NCBI GenBank assembly: GCA_020631735.1
Contig: CM036231.1
Location: 1,763,831 to 1,827,830 of the forward strand
Source: Saccharum officinarum
Taxonomy: Eukaryota; Streptophyta; Magnoliopsida; Poales; Poaceae
Direction of reading: 5' to 3'
DNA length: 64,000 nt
The position numbers were made by a program, and so were the translations under genes. Position 1 is the first letter of the stretch. Each line of letters opens with the position of its first letter. Under the pieces are notes generated by a model that made no database searches, was not told the DNA's origin, and saw only the letters and a list, made by a program, of their open reading frames with translations. Below are positions 22,289-34,716 of the stretch, piece after piece.

Positions 22289-23121
22289 CGTGGCAGTCGA
22301 CGTGATCGCAGCCGACCGGCGGCAGCGCAGAACACCGCGGGGCGAAATGTGGGGCGTCGGCTCAGGCGCTCAGCTCGTCCGTCCCTCGGCCGTCTCAGCA
22401 ACCGGCCCACAGTTGATGCCTGCCTACAATTATTCTCGGCCCACTATTGATTCCTGACTCAAATTCGAACTCCCAAAGAGAGCGCGCGCGAGCGCGACGA
22501 CGCAAGCGGCAGGTGCGGCGGCGGTGCAGACGGAGCGGGCAAGCAGCGCCAAGCCGCCGAGCAGCACGTCCCCAATCCACGCCGTGCAAACTGGATCGCG
22601 GCGGCGGCGTCCCCGGCGCCTCTTTGCAAACTCGATCGCGGCCATCGCTCAGCAACGTCGTCGCTCCTTGTGCGGCACCGTACCGCCTCCTCGCGCGTGA
22701 AGGGCAGCGGGACTGGAAGGGGTCCGAGTGCAGTCATCATGCTGCCCTGTGCAGACTGCAGACGCACTGAACCAAATTGCTTGGAGCCAGTAACCACAGG
22801 CTCTTTGGTCCGTGCTTGAAACATGTATGTAATCGCGCTGGCTGCTAACATATATATTTTCTTTCTGAAATTTGCAGTTGACAAGACGAACAGCATGAGC
22901 ACTAGCTGATGTCGATGCATGCTTTTGTTTGATCGTTCCTGAATCTTATAATACAAAGACTACATGTCCAGGGTGCCTCCAGGACGCGTCGCCAGGCCGG
23001 ACGAAGGCGACCCAGCTCGCCGGGACGTTGCGCCGTGCCAAGCCAGGAAACACCAACATCGTCACCATTGTCTCCTCGTGTGCGGCAATCGGCCCCGCCA
23101 TCGTCGTAGCACCACAACAGC

Positions 23122-24253
23122 TTGCTGCCGCTATCACCGCCTCTAGGTGACGCTGATAGCCATCCCAAGGTCGAGGTCTTCATCATCCCGAGGAACACGG
23201 AGCTCGCTGCATCAGAAGTGGACTTTGCCCTTGTTTTTGTCGCGCTCGTTGGTGGGAATCAGCATGCAGTCTCGCCGGCAGATTTCTGGGCGCACATTTC
23301 CTCGACGTTCCAGGTGTTGGAGGGCGCGTGTCTGTGCCTGGCTCGGGGGCAACTTTGCACGTGAGCGTCAGCTGGACGGCCATCCTAGCTCGGCGTGCGA
23401 GGTAGTTGGCCTTGAGGCCGAGGCGGACCGGGTGCCGTGGAGCCGTCCGAGGCAACTGCCACCCGCAGTCGACTTGACGCCAGACCCAATGTTGGTTGAA
23501 GTGGCAATCCAAGTTCCGCCCCCTGACCGTCACTCCACTTCAGAACTAGGGCCTTGTTTAGATGCACTCTAAAAGTTAAAATTTTTTCACTCTCTCTCCA
23601 TCACATCAATCTTTAGACCCATGCATGAAGTAGTAAATGTAGGTAAAAAATAATTAATTATACAGTTTAGTTGAAAATCACGAGATTGATCTTTTGAGCC
23701 TAGTTGGTCCATGATTGGACAATATTTACCAAATAAGACGAAAGTGGTACTATTCATCGGGTTGAAATTTTTTCAGCATCTAAACGTGGCTAGGCCATGT
23801 TGTGGAAATGGCCACCATCGTGGTCGAAGACCCTCCTAGCGATGTCCAGCCGACCTCGACTTCGCCTAGGGAAAAGTTCCTGGCCTCCCCATCGTCTTTG
23901 GCCGCCGAGTTCGCAAAGCTGGTCTTAGCGCCGCTGAAGACTCCGCTAAAGACTCTGCTAATCAAGGCGGCTCCACTACGTCGAAAGCGTCGCTCCCCAT
24001 CGTCTGCATGTAGTATTCGTCTTGCGGCCAAGTGCGGTTCGCGTGCTGCGAATGCAACATTGCAAGCACAGAAAGTGCTGACCGCCAAGTGGGATCCAAA
24101 TCCGCAGCCCAGCAGAATGCACCTGCTCAGGTCATGGCTGCTTTTAAACAGACTCTACAGGAGCCACTTGACCCTGCAAAGCGGGCGGCTCTGCGCGAGC
24201 GGATGAAATTCGACTTGGTTGGGGTCGATTGCATGTTCGAGGAGGCATGCTAG
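23122..24253 (+). pseudogene. LINE ORF1-like protein, interrupted
   Basis: The 5' part reads DADSHPKVEVFIIPRNTEL, ASEVDFALVFVALVGG and VSPADFWAHISSTFQV, a DUF4283-like ORF1 pattern of grass L1-type LINEs. After the MITE, the 3' part reads EDPPSDVQPTSTSP, FLASPSSLAAEFAKLVLAP and, in a shifted frame, the C-terminal FKQTLQEPLDPAKRAALRE and FDLVGVDCMFEEAC before the stop at 24251-24253. ORF1 proteins are RNA chaperones. Frameshifts and the MITE make it non-functional. Confidence 0.6.
23550..23790. mobile_element. MITE inside the LINE
   Basis: About 241 bp with ends GGCCTTGTTTAGATGC and GCATCTAAACGTGGC, flanked by TAG (or CTA, one base offset) on both sides. Related in ends and interior to the MITE at 12188 (CATGCATG, ATGATTGGACAATATTTACC). 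Confidence 0.82.
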
Positions 24254-24456
24254 TCTAGCTGTCTGTGGTCGTTTGGTCACAGATGCTTTCATGTAAATTA
24301 AGTTGACAATGTAACTCTATGGGCCCAAGTCGGGGTTCTGTCCTTCTTCAGTAATCTCCTTGGATTACCGAGGAGTGATGTAACCTTGATATTCTACTTC
24401 TGCTTAATGAAACATGTGTCACAGAGACGCGTTCGCGAAAAAAAGACTACATGTCC

Positions 24457-25179
24457 TGGTTGCTCATCAGTCGGTTACTTTTCGAGATATATAGATTTAT
24501 TATATATTTATAGGTTTTCTAAATGTATTTAAATAGCAAAAACTATGAATCTACAAAAGTTAAAACATATTATAATTTAAAATTTGGAGGGAGTAATACA
24601 AGTTTGAACTGTATTTATTTTCATAGGCTTGGTTTGAGTGGTGTCTGCTGAGCCCGGTGATGTGAAATCTTCGAGCTATATGCTCCAAGATGCCTATGGA
24701 GATGCAGGCTGAAGGTCTGGCCCTTCTGCTAGCCCGCTGAATTATCATTTGATGCATTTGTGGTTGACCTTTATGTGATCTACATATGTAACCTGTCAAG
24801 TACCAAGTTAGATTTTGTTCCAAATATTCCCTTGCATGCAGTGACGAATTTAGGATGGAAGTTTAGGGGGGCTGAAAGCTTATCTTCAACCTCCTTCATC
24901 TACTCCTCAAAGCAGTCATGGCAAAAATTCTTGGAGAGGCTTTAGGGGTGGTGGGGGGGGCTTAAGCCTCCCTCCCTGCCCGCCGTACCGCTAGATCTGT
25001 TCCTACTTGAACGACATCAATGTTTGGGTAGCGCTAAAGAGACAAAGGGTTCAATACCCATTTTTGGTCTTCTCCAACAACAAAACTCAAAAGAGAACTC
25101 TTTCTGCAAAATAGGTCTCTAGGAGAGAGGATGATCATATTTGGATTATACCTCTGTTGTCACCCGAAATCGGTCTCCC
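24457..25179. other. Intergenic, no gene seen
   Basis: AT-rich sequence with a G-run near 24950. No supported open frame or complete repeat element recognised. Confidence 0.4.
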
Positions 25180-25545
25180 ACATAGGTACTATGTTGCAAG
25201 TGTATGTTTCAAGTGTTTCAGTTATTTCAAACGTATGTTGTAAATGTTTTATCTGGATATTGCATATGTTGCAGTTGATATGCATATATGTTGCAAGTGT
25301 ATGTTCTAAATATTTTACTTGTTTCAGAGCTATGTTGCAAGTGTTTCGTCTAGATGTTGCATATGTTTCAAACATATGTTGCAAGCGTCCATTCAAATTG
25401 ATTTATCTGTTTCAGACGTATGTTGCAAATGTGTTTATCTGGATGCTGTAGTTGCTATACACATATGTTGCAAACATATGTTTGTAAATGTTTCACCTGT
25501 TTTAGACGTATGTTGCAAAAATGCTTCCATGTTGCAATATTAGTA
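25180..25545. repeat. ATGTTGCAAGTG degenerate repeat array
   Basis: A dozen or more diverged copies of (T)ATGTTGCAAGTG(T) alternating with TTTCA.. and ATCTGGAT.. phrases at roughly 40-60-bp spacing. It resembles an abundant grass repeat of uncertain class. It is followed by a GC-rich stretch (25560-25880) ending GTACGTCCGGGTTGCGGGC, likely part of the same element. Confidence 0.6.
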
Positions 25546-26334
25546 GGCGTAGGAAGCGGACACATGCAAATGTGGTTCCCGCGTGCGTAGCGGTCCCCAC
25601 CTGCATGTGCATCAACATGCACAAAGCGGGTATCAGTAGGCATGAGGTGGGCATCAGCAGGCATGAGACGCACAACTGCAAGTGTAGGCGCACTAGCATG
25701 CAGGGGCGGGTTTGCACCCGCAGCAGTTGCATGCGAGACGTGCAGACGCAGAGTTGCATACAGGGCAGGCGGGGCATGTTTTTTTTTAATGCGGTGCGGA
25801 CGGGCGGGCGCACCAGACGGAGCGAGTGTGGGCATTCGGACGCGTCCTCGCGCCGTACGTCCGGGTTGCGGGCACTAGTCGTTCCGATAGATTAGCATTG
25901 TCATTTTGTATAATTGGTTAGCATTGTCATTTTATATATTGGCGCACAGTTCTGTGTTTGGAGAAAAAAAAAACTAGAACGTCCATGTCATGATGAGCCG
26001 CTAGCTAGCGAAACAACTTGAATTGTTAATGTCAGATCGATCCTTTGCAAGCAAACCTTATCCTATTGGACTAGACTAAAATAATTTATTTTCGTATTGT
26101 TAGATTGACTTATGTCTCTTTCAGGAAATACAAGTTGACGGCGGGGAGCATGCTTCGCGCGAGTTTCTGCACGATATCTTTAATCCCACGTGGTATCTAA
26201 AATTTTTCTCAAGTCTAAGTCACTTTGATTACCAAAAGATTTACGTGGGAATAATTAAGCCCTATGTTTTAAACATTATACTCCTACAAATTACGTACGT
26301 GCTCTTTACATCCCAACTTTGTAATTTTTTTGGG

Positions 26335-26560
26335 TTTTCTAGCATAGCATTTGATGTATGAATTTTAGGTTTGTTTTTAGTTAGATGACATAGTGTGTGA
26401 TGTAAATTATTTTTAGCTTTTCTAGTTAGACAAATATGATACAAGTCTTTTTTATTTTTCTAGTTTGATATATTGTACCCTCTCCTATCTCCACTAATGC
26501 TATGCCACACGGTCTTACAAGGTCATCCATCTTGATACGCTCGGCTACCTTCCTCTCTCG
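26335..26560. repeat. Dispersed repeat A, copy 2 (empty site)
   Basis: Second copy of the repeat at 15633-15891. It reads continuously through GGTCATCCATCTTGATACGC, where copy 1 has the mini-CACTA insertion, so it is a related empty site. 26561-26990 contains no feature I can support. Confidence 0.72.
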
Positions 26561-27049
26561 TAGCTGTTGTGAATTGGAGAACGACCATTACTATTTGCAT
26601 ATTTCAAAGCATGCTATTATAATTCTTCATCTACTTGAGATATGACAACATATACATTTGGGATTCAGGTTAACTCGGTTTGACTCACTCTTGGGCTACC
26701 GTATTTTCGCATAGACAAAAATACCCCTCTGCTCTCTTCTTCCTCCATTCACTGATGCACAGTTTCCACGATCCACGTGACACTGTCATGGGCCCTACTC
26801 TCCTCCAATGCTGGCAGCCGTGCTCCGCCCTCCTCCATGCGTTGCACCCGTGGCGCTGCACCCTCGCCCCAGTGCTAGCAGACCGCACGCTGCCCCTCTG
26901 AATCCTCTGCGCTACTCCTCATCTCATCTTGGAAGGCAATCACCAACTTAGCACACTAGAGTCCTTGCTTGGGAATGGAAGAGAGCTGCACACTACTACA
27001 CAACTGACATTTTGTCGATCGCCCAAAATGCCTTTAGTCTCGACGATTT

Positions 27050-27328
27050 CGACGACCAGAACTAAATAGACTTTTAGTTCCAGTTGGTGTTACCAACCGG
27101 GACTAAAGGTCCCTCGCCAACGGCTCTGTTGTCCGGCGCTATCGGGAGGGACCTTTAGTCCCGGTTGGTAACATCAATCGGGACTAAAGCTCTGCCTTTA
27201 GTCCCGGTCGGTTCCACGGACCGAGACTACAACTTTTGTCCCGGTCCGTGGCACCGACCGGGACTATAGGACTGGGTTTAGTCCCGGTTGGTGTTACCAA
27301 CCGGGATTAAAACCTCCCCCTATAAATT
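27050..27328 (+). promoter_or_regulatory. CACTA subterminal repeats and TNPD promoter
   Basis: Alternating TTTAGTCCCGGTTGG and CCAACCGGGACTAAAGG motifs, able to form several hairpins, end just before TATAAATTGA at 27321. These serve as transposase-binding sites and probably as promoter for the TNPD module. Confidence 0.7.
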
Positions 27329-27967
27329 GAACCTCCCTCTTCTTCCTCCCTGCTCGAGCCCTTCCTTGTTCATGTTCTTGTTACTTGTTCTTCCATTGTT
27401 CTTGCTTGTCTCATATCCGGTGATCAATCCACTTCAAACGCTTCTACGCCATCGTCGATTTGTTTGAAAGGTTGCTAGCTTCATCCTCCTATGTTTTAGC
27501 AGCACTATATGTAAATCCATGTTATATATGGCTATTTTATTTCATATTGCTAGCTCCAATCACTTTTCATTTTTGAATTTTTATGAACGATGCTAATTAT
27601 AGTACCTAGAAAGTAGTATACACATATAATGTTTAGTTCTATTATAGACTTTTTTAGATACTTTTTACTTTAATTTGTTCATGTTCTCATTTTAAAATAT
27701 TAAATAATGTTGATTCTTTGTAATTTTGAAACAAATTTATTTTAACTTTAAAAATTCTTCAAATTAATTTTATTTAGAGATAAAATTACACCTTTTAATA
27801 GAAAAATATAAATTTTATGATTTTGCTATCTTTTTTATTAACGTCCACAAATTAATTTTATGAAATGATAAACCACTTATAAAATTTTAAACTCAATTAG
27901 ACAAGGTTGTGCCGCGCTCTTTTCTCATGCTGGGCTTTTAATTATGTGATGCCATATAATACAGATA

Positions 27968-30900
27968 ATGACACGCCATTGGATGTACAATGTCGATCGC
28001 CGCTCCAACGAGTTTATTGAGGACGTGCGAGAATTCTGCAGAGTGGCAGAGGAAAATAAGCGGGATGGTTTTATGTGCTTCCCATGTGCCGTGTGTATGA
28101 ATTTGAAAGAATTTTGTAGCTCAAGAAGTATTCACTTGCACTTGTTCAAGTCGGGTTTCATGCCAAACTATATTTGTTGGACCAAGCATGGAGAGACCGG
28201 GGTTATGATGGAAGAAGGTGAAGAAGAACAATTGACCCTGACGATGTTTTTGCTCAATATTGTGACTTCGCGATGGAGAAAGTTGAAGAAGAGACGGATG
28301 CAGAAAACAGTATCGCTGAAGATGACGATGCTCTTGGTGATGTCATTCGTGACGCACAGAGAGATTGTGAAAGTGAAAAGGAGAAGACTAAGTTTGACCA
28401 AATGCTACAGGATCACAAGAAGTTACTCTACCCGTCGGCTGAAGATGGGCAGAAAAAGCTAGGCACGACACTGGAGTTGTTACAGTGGAAGACAGAGAAT
28501 GGTATATCTGACAAGGTATTTGGAAAATTACTGAAGATCCAAAAAAAGATGCTTCCGAAGCCTAATGAATTGCCCACCACTACATACGAAGCAAAAAAGA
28601 TCGTCTGCCCTTTAGGATTATAAATCGAGAAGATACATGCATGTCCTAATGACTGCATCCTGTACCGTGGTGTTCACGAGAATTTAGATGAATGCCCTGT
28701 TTGCCATGCATCACGGTACAAGATCTTGCGAGATGATCCTGGCGATGTTGAGGATGAAGAACGTCCAAAGAAGAGAATCCCTGCCAAGGTTATGTGGTAT
28801 GCTCCAATAATTCCACGCCTAAAATGACTCAGAAAACAAGGAGCACACAAAGTTGTTGCGATGGCACAAAGAAGACCGTAAGGTGGACAACATGTTGAGA
28901 CACCCTGTAGTTGGGTCCCAGTGGAGAGAAATAGATAGAGAATTCCCAGACTTTACAGATGACGCAAAAAACCTAAGGTTCGCATTGAGTACGGATGGAT
29001 TTAATCCTTTTGGGGACCAGAGCTCTAGTCATAGCACTTGGCCTGTTACTCTATGTATCTATAACCTTTCTCCATGGTCATGCATGAAGCGGAAGTTCAT
29101 TATGATGCCAGTGCTCATCCAAGGCCCGAAGCAACCTGGCAATGACATCGATGTCTACCTGAGCCCATTAGTTGAGGAACTCCAGCTGCTATGGAGCAAA
29201 CCAGGTGTGTGTGTGTGTGTGGGATGAGTACAAACAGGAAGAATTCGACCTGCGAGCATTGTTGTTCATGATAATCAATGATTGGCCAGCTCTAAGTAAT
29301 CTTTTAGGACAGACAAATAAGGGATATAATGCATGCACCCATTGTTTTGGTGACCTTGAGGCTGTCTATTTAAAAAATGTCGAAATGTCGTGTACCTTGA
29401 CTATCGTCGATTTCTTGCTAAGAACCACTAGTTGAGAAAGAAAGGCAAACATTTTAAAGGTACGTCAAAACACCGGTCCAAGCCAGGCAACTGAGATGGG
29501 GCAGAGGTATTCAAGATGGTCAAGGATTTGAAAGTAGTGTTTAGAGAGGGACAAGACAGTGAACCTGTTCCAAAAGACGCTTCGGGGCGCGCCCCAATGT
29601 GAAAAAAGAAGTCAATATTTTGGGACTTACCATATTGGAAAGACCTTGAGGTTCGTCACTCGATCGACGTGATGCACCTAACAAAGAATCTTTGTGTCAA
29701 TCTCCTACGGTTCATGGGTGTGTTTGGAAAGCCTAAGGATACCCTTAAGGCACGAGAGGACTTAAAGCGCATGAAAGAACGAGACAACCTGCATCTAGAG
29801 AAGACAGATGATGGACGTCATTACTTAAGACCTGCTAGCTACACTCTTAGCAATGAGGAGAAGGAAAGCATGTTTGAGTGCCTAAGCAGCATCAAAGTCC
29901 CATCTGGGTTATCCTCCAATATAAAGCGTATAATAAATGAGCCAGAGAAGAAATTTATCAACTTAAAATCGCACGACTGCCACGTGATTATGACGCAACT
30001 GCTTTCGGTTGCCTTAAGAGGAATTCTACCTCCACATGTACGTCTAGCCACCGTGAAGCTGTGTGCATTCCTCAATGCAATTTCTCAGAAGGCAATCAAT
30101 CCTTTTGATCTAGCTACTCTATAGAATGATGTGGTTCAATGTCTTGTCAGCTTTGAGTTGGTGTTCCCTCCATCCTTCTTTGATATCATGACACATCTCC
30201 TAGTTCATCTAGTCAAAGAGATTAATATCCTGGGTCCTGTGTTCCTACACAATATATTTTCCTTATAGAGATTTATGGGTGTACTGAAAAATATGTTCAC
30301 CAGCGGGGCCGGCCAGAAGGAAGCATTGCTAAGGGATACGGGACAAACAAGGTCATTGAGTTCTGTGTGGACTTCATTCCTGACCTTGACCCGATTGGTC
30401 TTCCTGAATCACGGTATGAGGGGAGACTTGGTGGAAAGGGTACACTAGGAAAGAAAACATATATCAGCCAGGGTGATGATTCTTTCAATAAAGTGCACTA
30501 CACAGTTCTTCGAAACTCCACTATGGTGGAACCGTATATTGAGAAATACATGAATTTTGTACGATCCGAGAATCCTAGGAAGAATGAGGCTTGGATTACG
30601 CGTCATCACATGGAGACATTCGGTGATTGGTTACACAAAAAATGTCAGGGTGATAAAACTATTGGAGATGAACTGTATTTGTTGGCTAGGCAACCAGCGT
30701 GGCACGTCCTCACGTACAAAGGGTACGAGATAAATAGAAATACATTTTACACCGTATCCCAAGATAAAAAGAGTACCAACCAAAACAGTGGTGTCCACGT
30801 GGATGCTACGGAACCGAATGGGAACATAAACACATATTATGGTCACATAGAGGAGATTTGGGAACTAGACTATGCACATAATTTTAAAGTCTCTCTATTC

Positions 30901-31239
30901 CGATGCTAATGGGTGAAGATGAATGGAGGGGTATCAGTCGATAAGGAGTACGGAATGACAATAGTGGACCTCAACAATATTGGGTATAGAAATTATCCAT
31001 TTGTCCTTACGGCTGATGTGAATCAGGTGTTCTATGTGAAAGACATGTCTACAAAACCCAAGAGAGAGAAACACGATGAGAAAAAAACCAACGAGCCAAA
31101 GCGCCATATAGTTCTTACAGGGAAAAGAAACATCGTGGGAATTGAAGACAAGTCAGACGTGTCAGAGGATTATGAAAAGGATGAACGAATTCCACCCTTC
31201 TGTGTGGCTAAAGACCCCAAGCATCCTGCTCGCTGCTGA
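27968..31239 (+). pseudogene. TNPD-type CACTA transposase
   Basis: Recognisable order on the plus strand: Transpos_assoc domain (27968-28200, WMYNVDRRSNEFIEDV), an acidic spacer, then Transposase_21/TNP2. TNP2 signatures: LYRGVHENLDECPVCHASRY near 28660; FALSTDGFNPF with WPVTLCIYNLSPW at 28980-29080; LLGQTNKGYNACTHC near 29300; HSIDVMHLTKNLCVNLL near 29660. DUF4218 (GILPPHVRLATVKLCAFLN near 30030) and DUF4216 (IEEIWELDYA to YPFVLTADVNQVFYV, 30850-31040) follow. At least six stops or frameshifts interrupt it (for example 28621, 28824-28826, around 29230 and 30122-30124), beyond what simple introns would explain. Intact proteins cut and join CACTA ends in the nucleus. Confidence 0.85.
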
Positions 31240-31440
31240 GGACACTCCATAGTTACAGAATGATCATAACCAAGGGCATTACGTCAAGAAAAAGTTTACC
31301 ACGGTGCCCGCTTGATATAGGTAGTGAACTCAAATTAATAATGTGTATTTGACATCTTGTGTATTATAATTGTAACATTATGTGTTGAAAATTCAAATTT
31401 GAGTGGTTCAAACTTTGCTATATGTGGGAATTATGGATTT

Positions 31441-33620
31441 TTAACTACACTTTACCAACACTTTGTCAAATGCAAAAAATAGTCTATGTATGAAATGTAT
31501 ATCTTGATGAGTGGAACAAACTTTGTATTCATAACTTTTCCAGTCGAGACCATCCAGGGTTCCGAAAACCGACGTTTGGCTATGAATTCTTTCAAAATTC
31601 AAAATTGAGTGGTTCAAACTTTTACAAATGAAAAGTTGACCATTAGACCAAATGTAGGTATTGATGAGTGGAATAAACTCTGTATTCATGAGTTTTCCAT
31701 TTGAGACCATCCAGGGTTCGGTCAAAGTGTGTGTTTCTAAAAACCAATGTTTTGACTTTGGTCAAACTTGGTTAAATGACCTATTTGATGACTTCAAATG
31801 AAAAACTTTTGAATACCAAGTTGTTAGAGCTCATCAAGATCTACATTTCATACATGGACCATATTTTCATCTGGATAAATTTTAGCAAGTCTCAGGCACA
31901 TGTTCTCAAAATCGAAGACGAGTTTTGGTCAGACTTGGTCAAATGACAGACTAAATGACTTGAAATGAAAAACTTTGGAATACCAAGTTGTTAGAGCTCA
32001 TCAACATCCAAACTTTTTATATAGACCATTTTTCCTATTTGAAAAATGTTAAATATACAATACTCACCAAATCTTGAATCTCACACAAACTATAAAAAAC
32101 TATGTGAGAATTGTGGATTTTCAACTACACTTTGCCAACATTTTGTCAAATACAAAAATAGTCTATGTATGAAATGTAGATCTTGATGAGTGTAACAAAC
32201 TTTGTATTCATGACTTTTCCAGTCGAGACCATCCAGGGTTCCAAAAACCGGCGTTTGGCTATGAATTCTTTTAAAATTCAAAATTGAGTGGTTCCAACTT
32301 TTACAAATGAAAAGTTGACCATTAGACCAAATATAGGTCTTGATGGGTGGAACAAACTTTGTATTCATGAGTTTTCCATTCGAGGCCATCCAGGGTTCGG
32401 TCAAAGTGTGTGTTTCTAAAAACCAATGTTTTGACTTTGGTCAAACTTGGTCAAATGACCTATTTGATGACTTCAAATAAAAAACTTTTGAGTACCAAGT
32501 TGTTAGAGCTCATCAAGATCTACATTTCATACATGGACCATATTTTCATCTGGATAAATTTTAGCAAGTTTCAGGCACATGTTTTCAAAATCGAAGATAG
32601 GTTTTGGTCAGACTTGGTCAAATGACAGACTAAATGACTTGAAATGAAAAACATTGTAATACCAAGTTATTAGAGCACATCAATATCCAAACTTTTTATA
32701 TAGACCATTTTTCCTATTTGAAAAGGTTTAAATATATAATACTCACCAAATCTTGAATCTCACACAAACTATATGAAACTATATGTGGGGAATTCTGGAA
32801 TTTTAACTACACTTTGCCAACACTTTATCAAATGCAAAAATGGTCTATGTATGAAATGTAGATCTTGATGAGTGGAACAAACTTTGTTTTCATAACTTTT
32901 CCAGTCGAGACCATCCAGGGTTCCAAAAATCGATGTTTGGCTATGAATTCTTTCAAAATTCAAAATTGAGTGGTTCAAACTTTTACAAATGAAAAGTTGA
33001 CCATTAGACCAAATGTAGGTCTTCATGAGTGGAACAAACTTTGTATTCATGAGTTTTTCATTTGAGACCATCCAGGGTTCGGTCAAAGTGTGTGTTTCTA
33101 AAAACCAATGTTTTGACTTTGGTCAAACTTGATCAAATGACCTATTTGATGACTTCAAATGAAAAACTTTTGGATACCAAGTTGTTAAAGATTATCAAGA
33201 TCTACATTTTATACATGGACTATATTTTCATCTGGATAAATTTTAGCAAGTCCTAGGCACATGTTTTCAAAATCGAAGACGGGTTTTGGTCAGACTTGGT
33301 CAAATGACAGACTAAATGACTTGAAATGAAAAACTTTGGAATACCAAGTTGTTAGAGATCATCAAGATCCAAACTTTTTATATAGACCATTTTTCCTATT
33401 TGAAAAAGTTTAAATAAACAATACTCACCAAATCTTTAATCTCACACAAACTATACGAAACTATATGTGGGAATTATGGATTTTTAACTACACTTTGCCA
33501 ACACTTTGTCAAATGCAAAAATGGTATATGTATGAAATATAGATCTTGATGAGTGGAACAAACTTTGTATTCATGACTTTTCCAGTCGAGACCATCCAGG
33601 GTTCCAAAAACCGACGTGTA
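31441..33620. repeat. 681-bp tandem array inside the CACTA element
   Basis: Units start at about 31441, 32121, 32803 and 33484 (TTAACTACACTTTGCCAACA), giving periods of about 680-682 bp: three full units and a partial fourth. Each unit has an internal half-repeat around GAGACCATCCAGGGTTC. No conserved open frame. 33621-34017 is AT-rich without recognised features. Confidence 0.9.
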
Positions 33621-34017
33621 TCTCTGAAAATTTTAAATTTTCAAATTTAGACAATTAATGTCGCGCATTTGGATAATTATTATTGAAGAAATAAAATTTT
33701 AACGTCCAAATGACCCAAAAACAAATTTTTTGTCGAAAGCCAACAATTTTATATATTTTAATTGCTCATTATATTTTTGCATAAACACAATATTCATTAT
33801 AAATAACATTTATTTTGGATAATATGAAATATTTGAAAAAAAATAGTGTTTACAATTTACGTAATGCACAATAGAGTCAAACTAAACTAATGTGTATTTT
33901 TAAAAAAAATTATGATAAATATTTAATTTACTATGCATTTAGAAAGATGAAAGGAAAAAAGGTGAAAAATAAAATTCACCAAATTCTGGCGCCTAAACAT
34001 GCGCCATAATTTGGTGG

Positions 34018-34100
34018 AGGGACCTTTAGTCCCAGGCCTGGCCACCGCCCGGGACTAGGCGGTGGCCAGGCCCGGGACTAAAGGTCCCTAGCCTATAAAG
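34018..34100 (+). promoter_or_regulatory. Internal subterminal-type hairpin and TATA box
   Basis: GGGACCTTTAGTCCC and GGGACTAAAGGTCCC flank inverted GGCCTGGCCACCGCC / GGCGGTGGCCAGGCC, forming a long hairpin, followed by TATAAAG at 34094-34100. The motif is the same as the terminal repeats of the element. It probably drives the second gene module. Confidence 0.65.
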
Positions 34101-34322
34101 CCCCGCCTTCTTCCTCCTCCTCCCCACCCGCGCGCAGACACACGAACCGCCGCCTCGATCTCGATCTCCCGAGCACCGCCGCCCGAGCACCGCCGCGCGC
34201 CGCCCCGAGAACCGCCACGCGCCGCCAGATTCGTCTCCGCGTGCGTCCGTTGGGCGCTGCTGCTGCCCCAAGGCCGCTGCTGCTGTGCCCCATTGCCGGA
34301 GCCGAGCTGCTGCTTCCGGCGC

Positions 34323-34422
34323 CGGCACCTGCCTATGTATATCTATATTTGTATATATCTATATGTATATATATATGTATATATGTATATATATGTGTAT
34401 ATATGTATATATATATATATGC
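34323..34422. repeat. TATATG microsatellite
   Basis: An imperfect TATATG/TATA-rich simple repeat downstream of the second-module leader. Confidence 0.8.
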
Positions 34423-34716
34423 ATTGATTATTCATGAACGATATGTATATTTTGGAAGAAATTAAGTTAATAGACATGTTGTGTCCATTTTGGAAGCCTC
34501 AACCTTAGCACTTAATTTTGCATGATAATTGTGTTGACGTTATCATTTTTAGCCCTTCTTCACTCTTCCTCACTACCTGCATATATATATAGGAAAACTA
34601 TTAAACCTGAAATTTGAATAGTTTTCCCATGAGTTAAAATTATCTATTTTAATTAAGAAATACAACTTGTGATAGACGTACTAGTTTGGGGTGACATGTT
34701 GCAACATTTCACGCTA

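Larger units (their letters stand above)
22970..24441 (+). mobile_element. LINE-type retroposed insertion, ORF1 only
   Basis: Flanked by a perfect 15-bp direct repeat AAAGACTACATGTCC (22955-22969 and 24442-24456), and it ends in an A-run, as expected for target-primed reverse transcription. It contains ORF1-like sequence (pieces at 23122-23560 and 23800-24253) but no endonuclease or reverse transcriptase. It is therefore an internally deleted LINE or a non-autonomous derivative. A MITE (23550-23790) later inserted into it. Confidence 0.82.

Noticed and set aside
22395..22956. Overlapping open frames in GC-rich DNA
   Set aside because: Low-complexity Arg/Ala frames on both strands; part of the sequence is a dispersed repeat shared with 19450-19540.
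31441..33256. Short open frames repeated in the 681-bp array
   Set aside because: They recur with the tandem unit, differ in length among units, and carry no codon-use signal.
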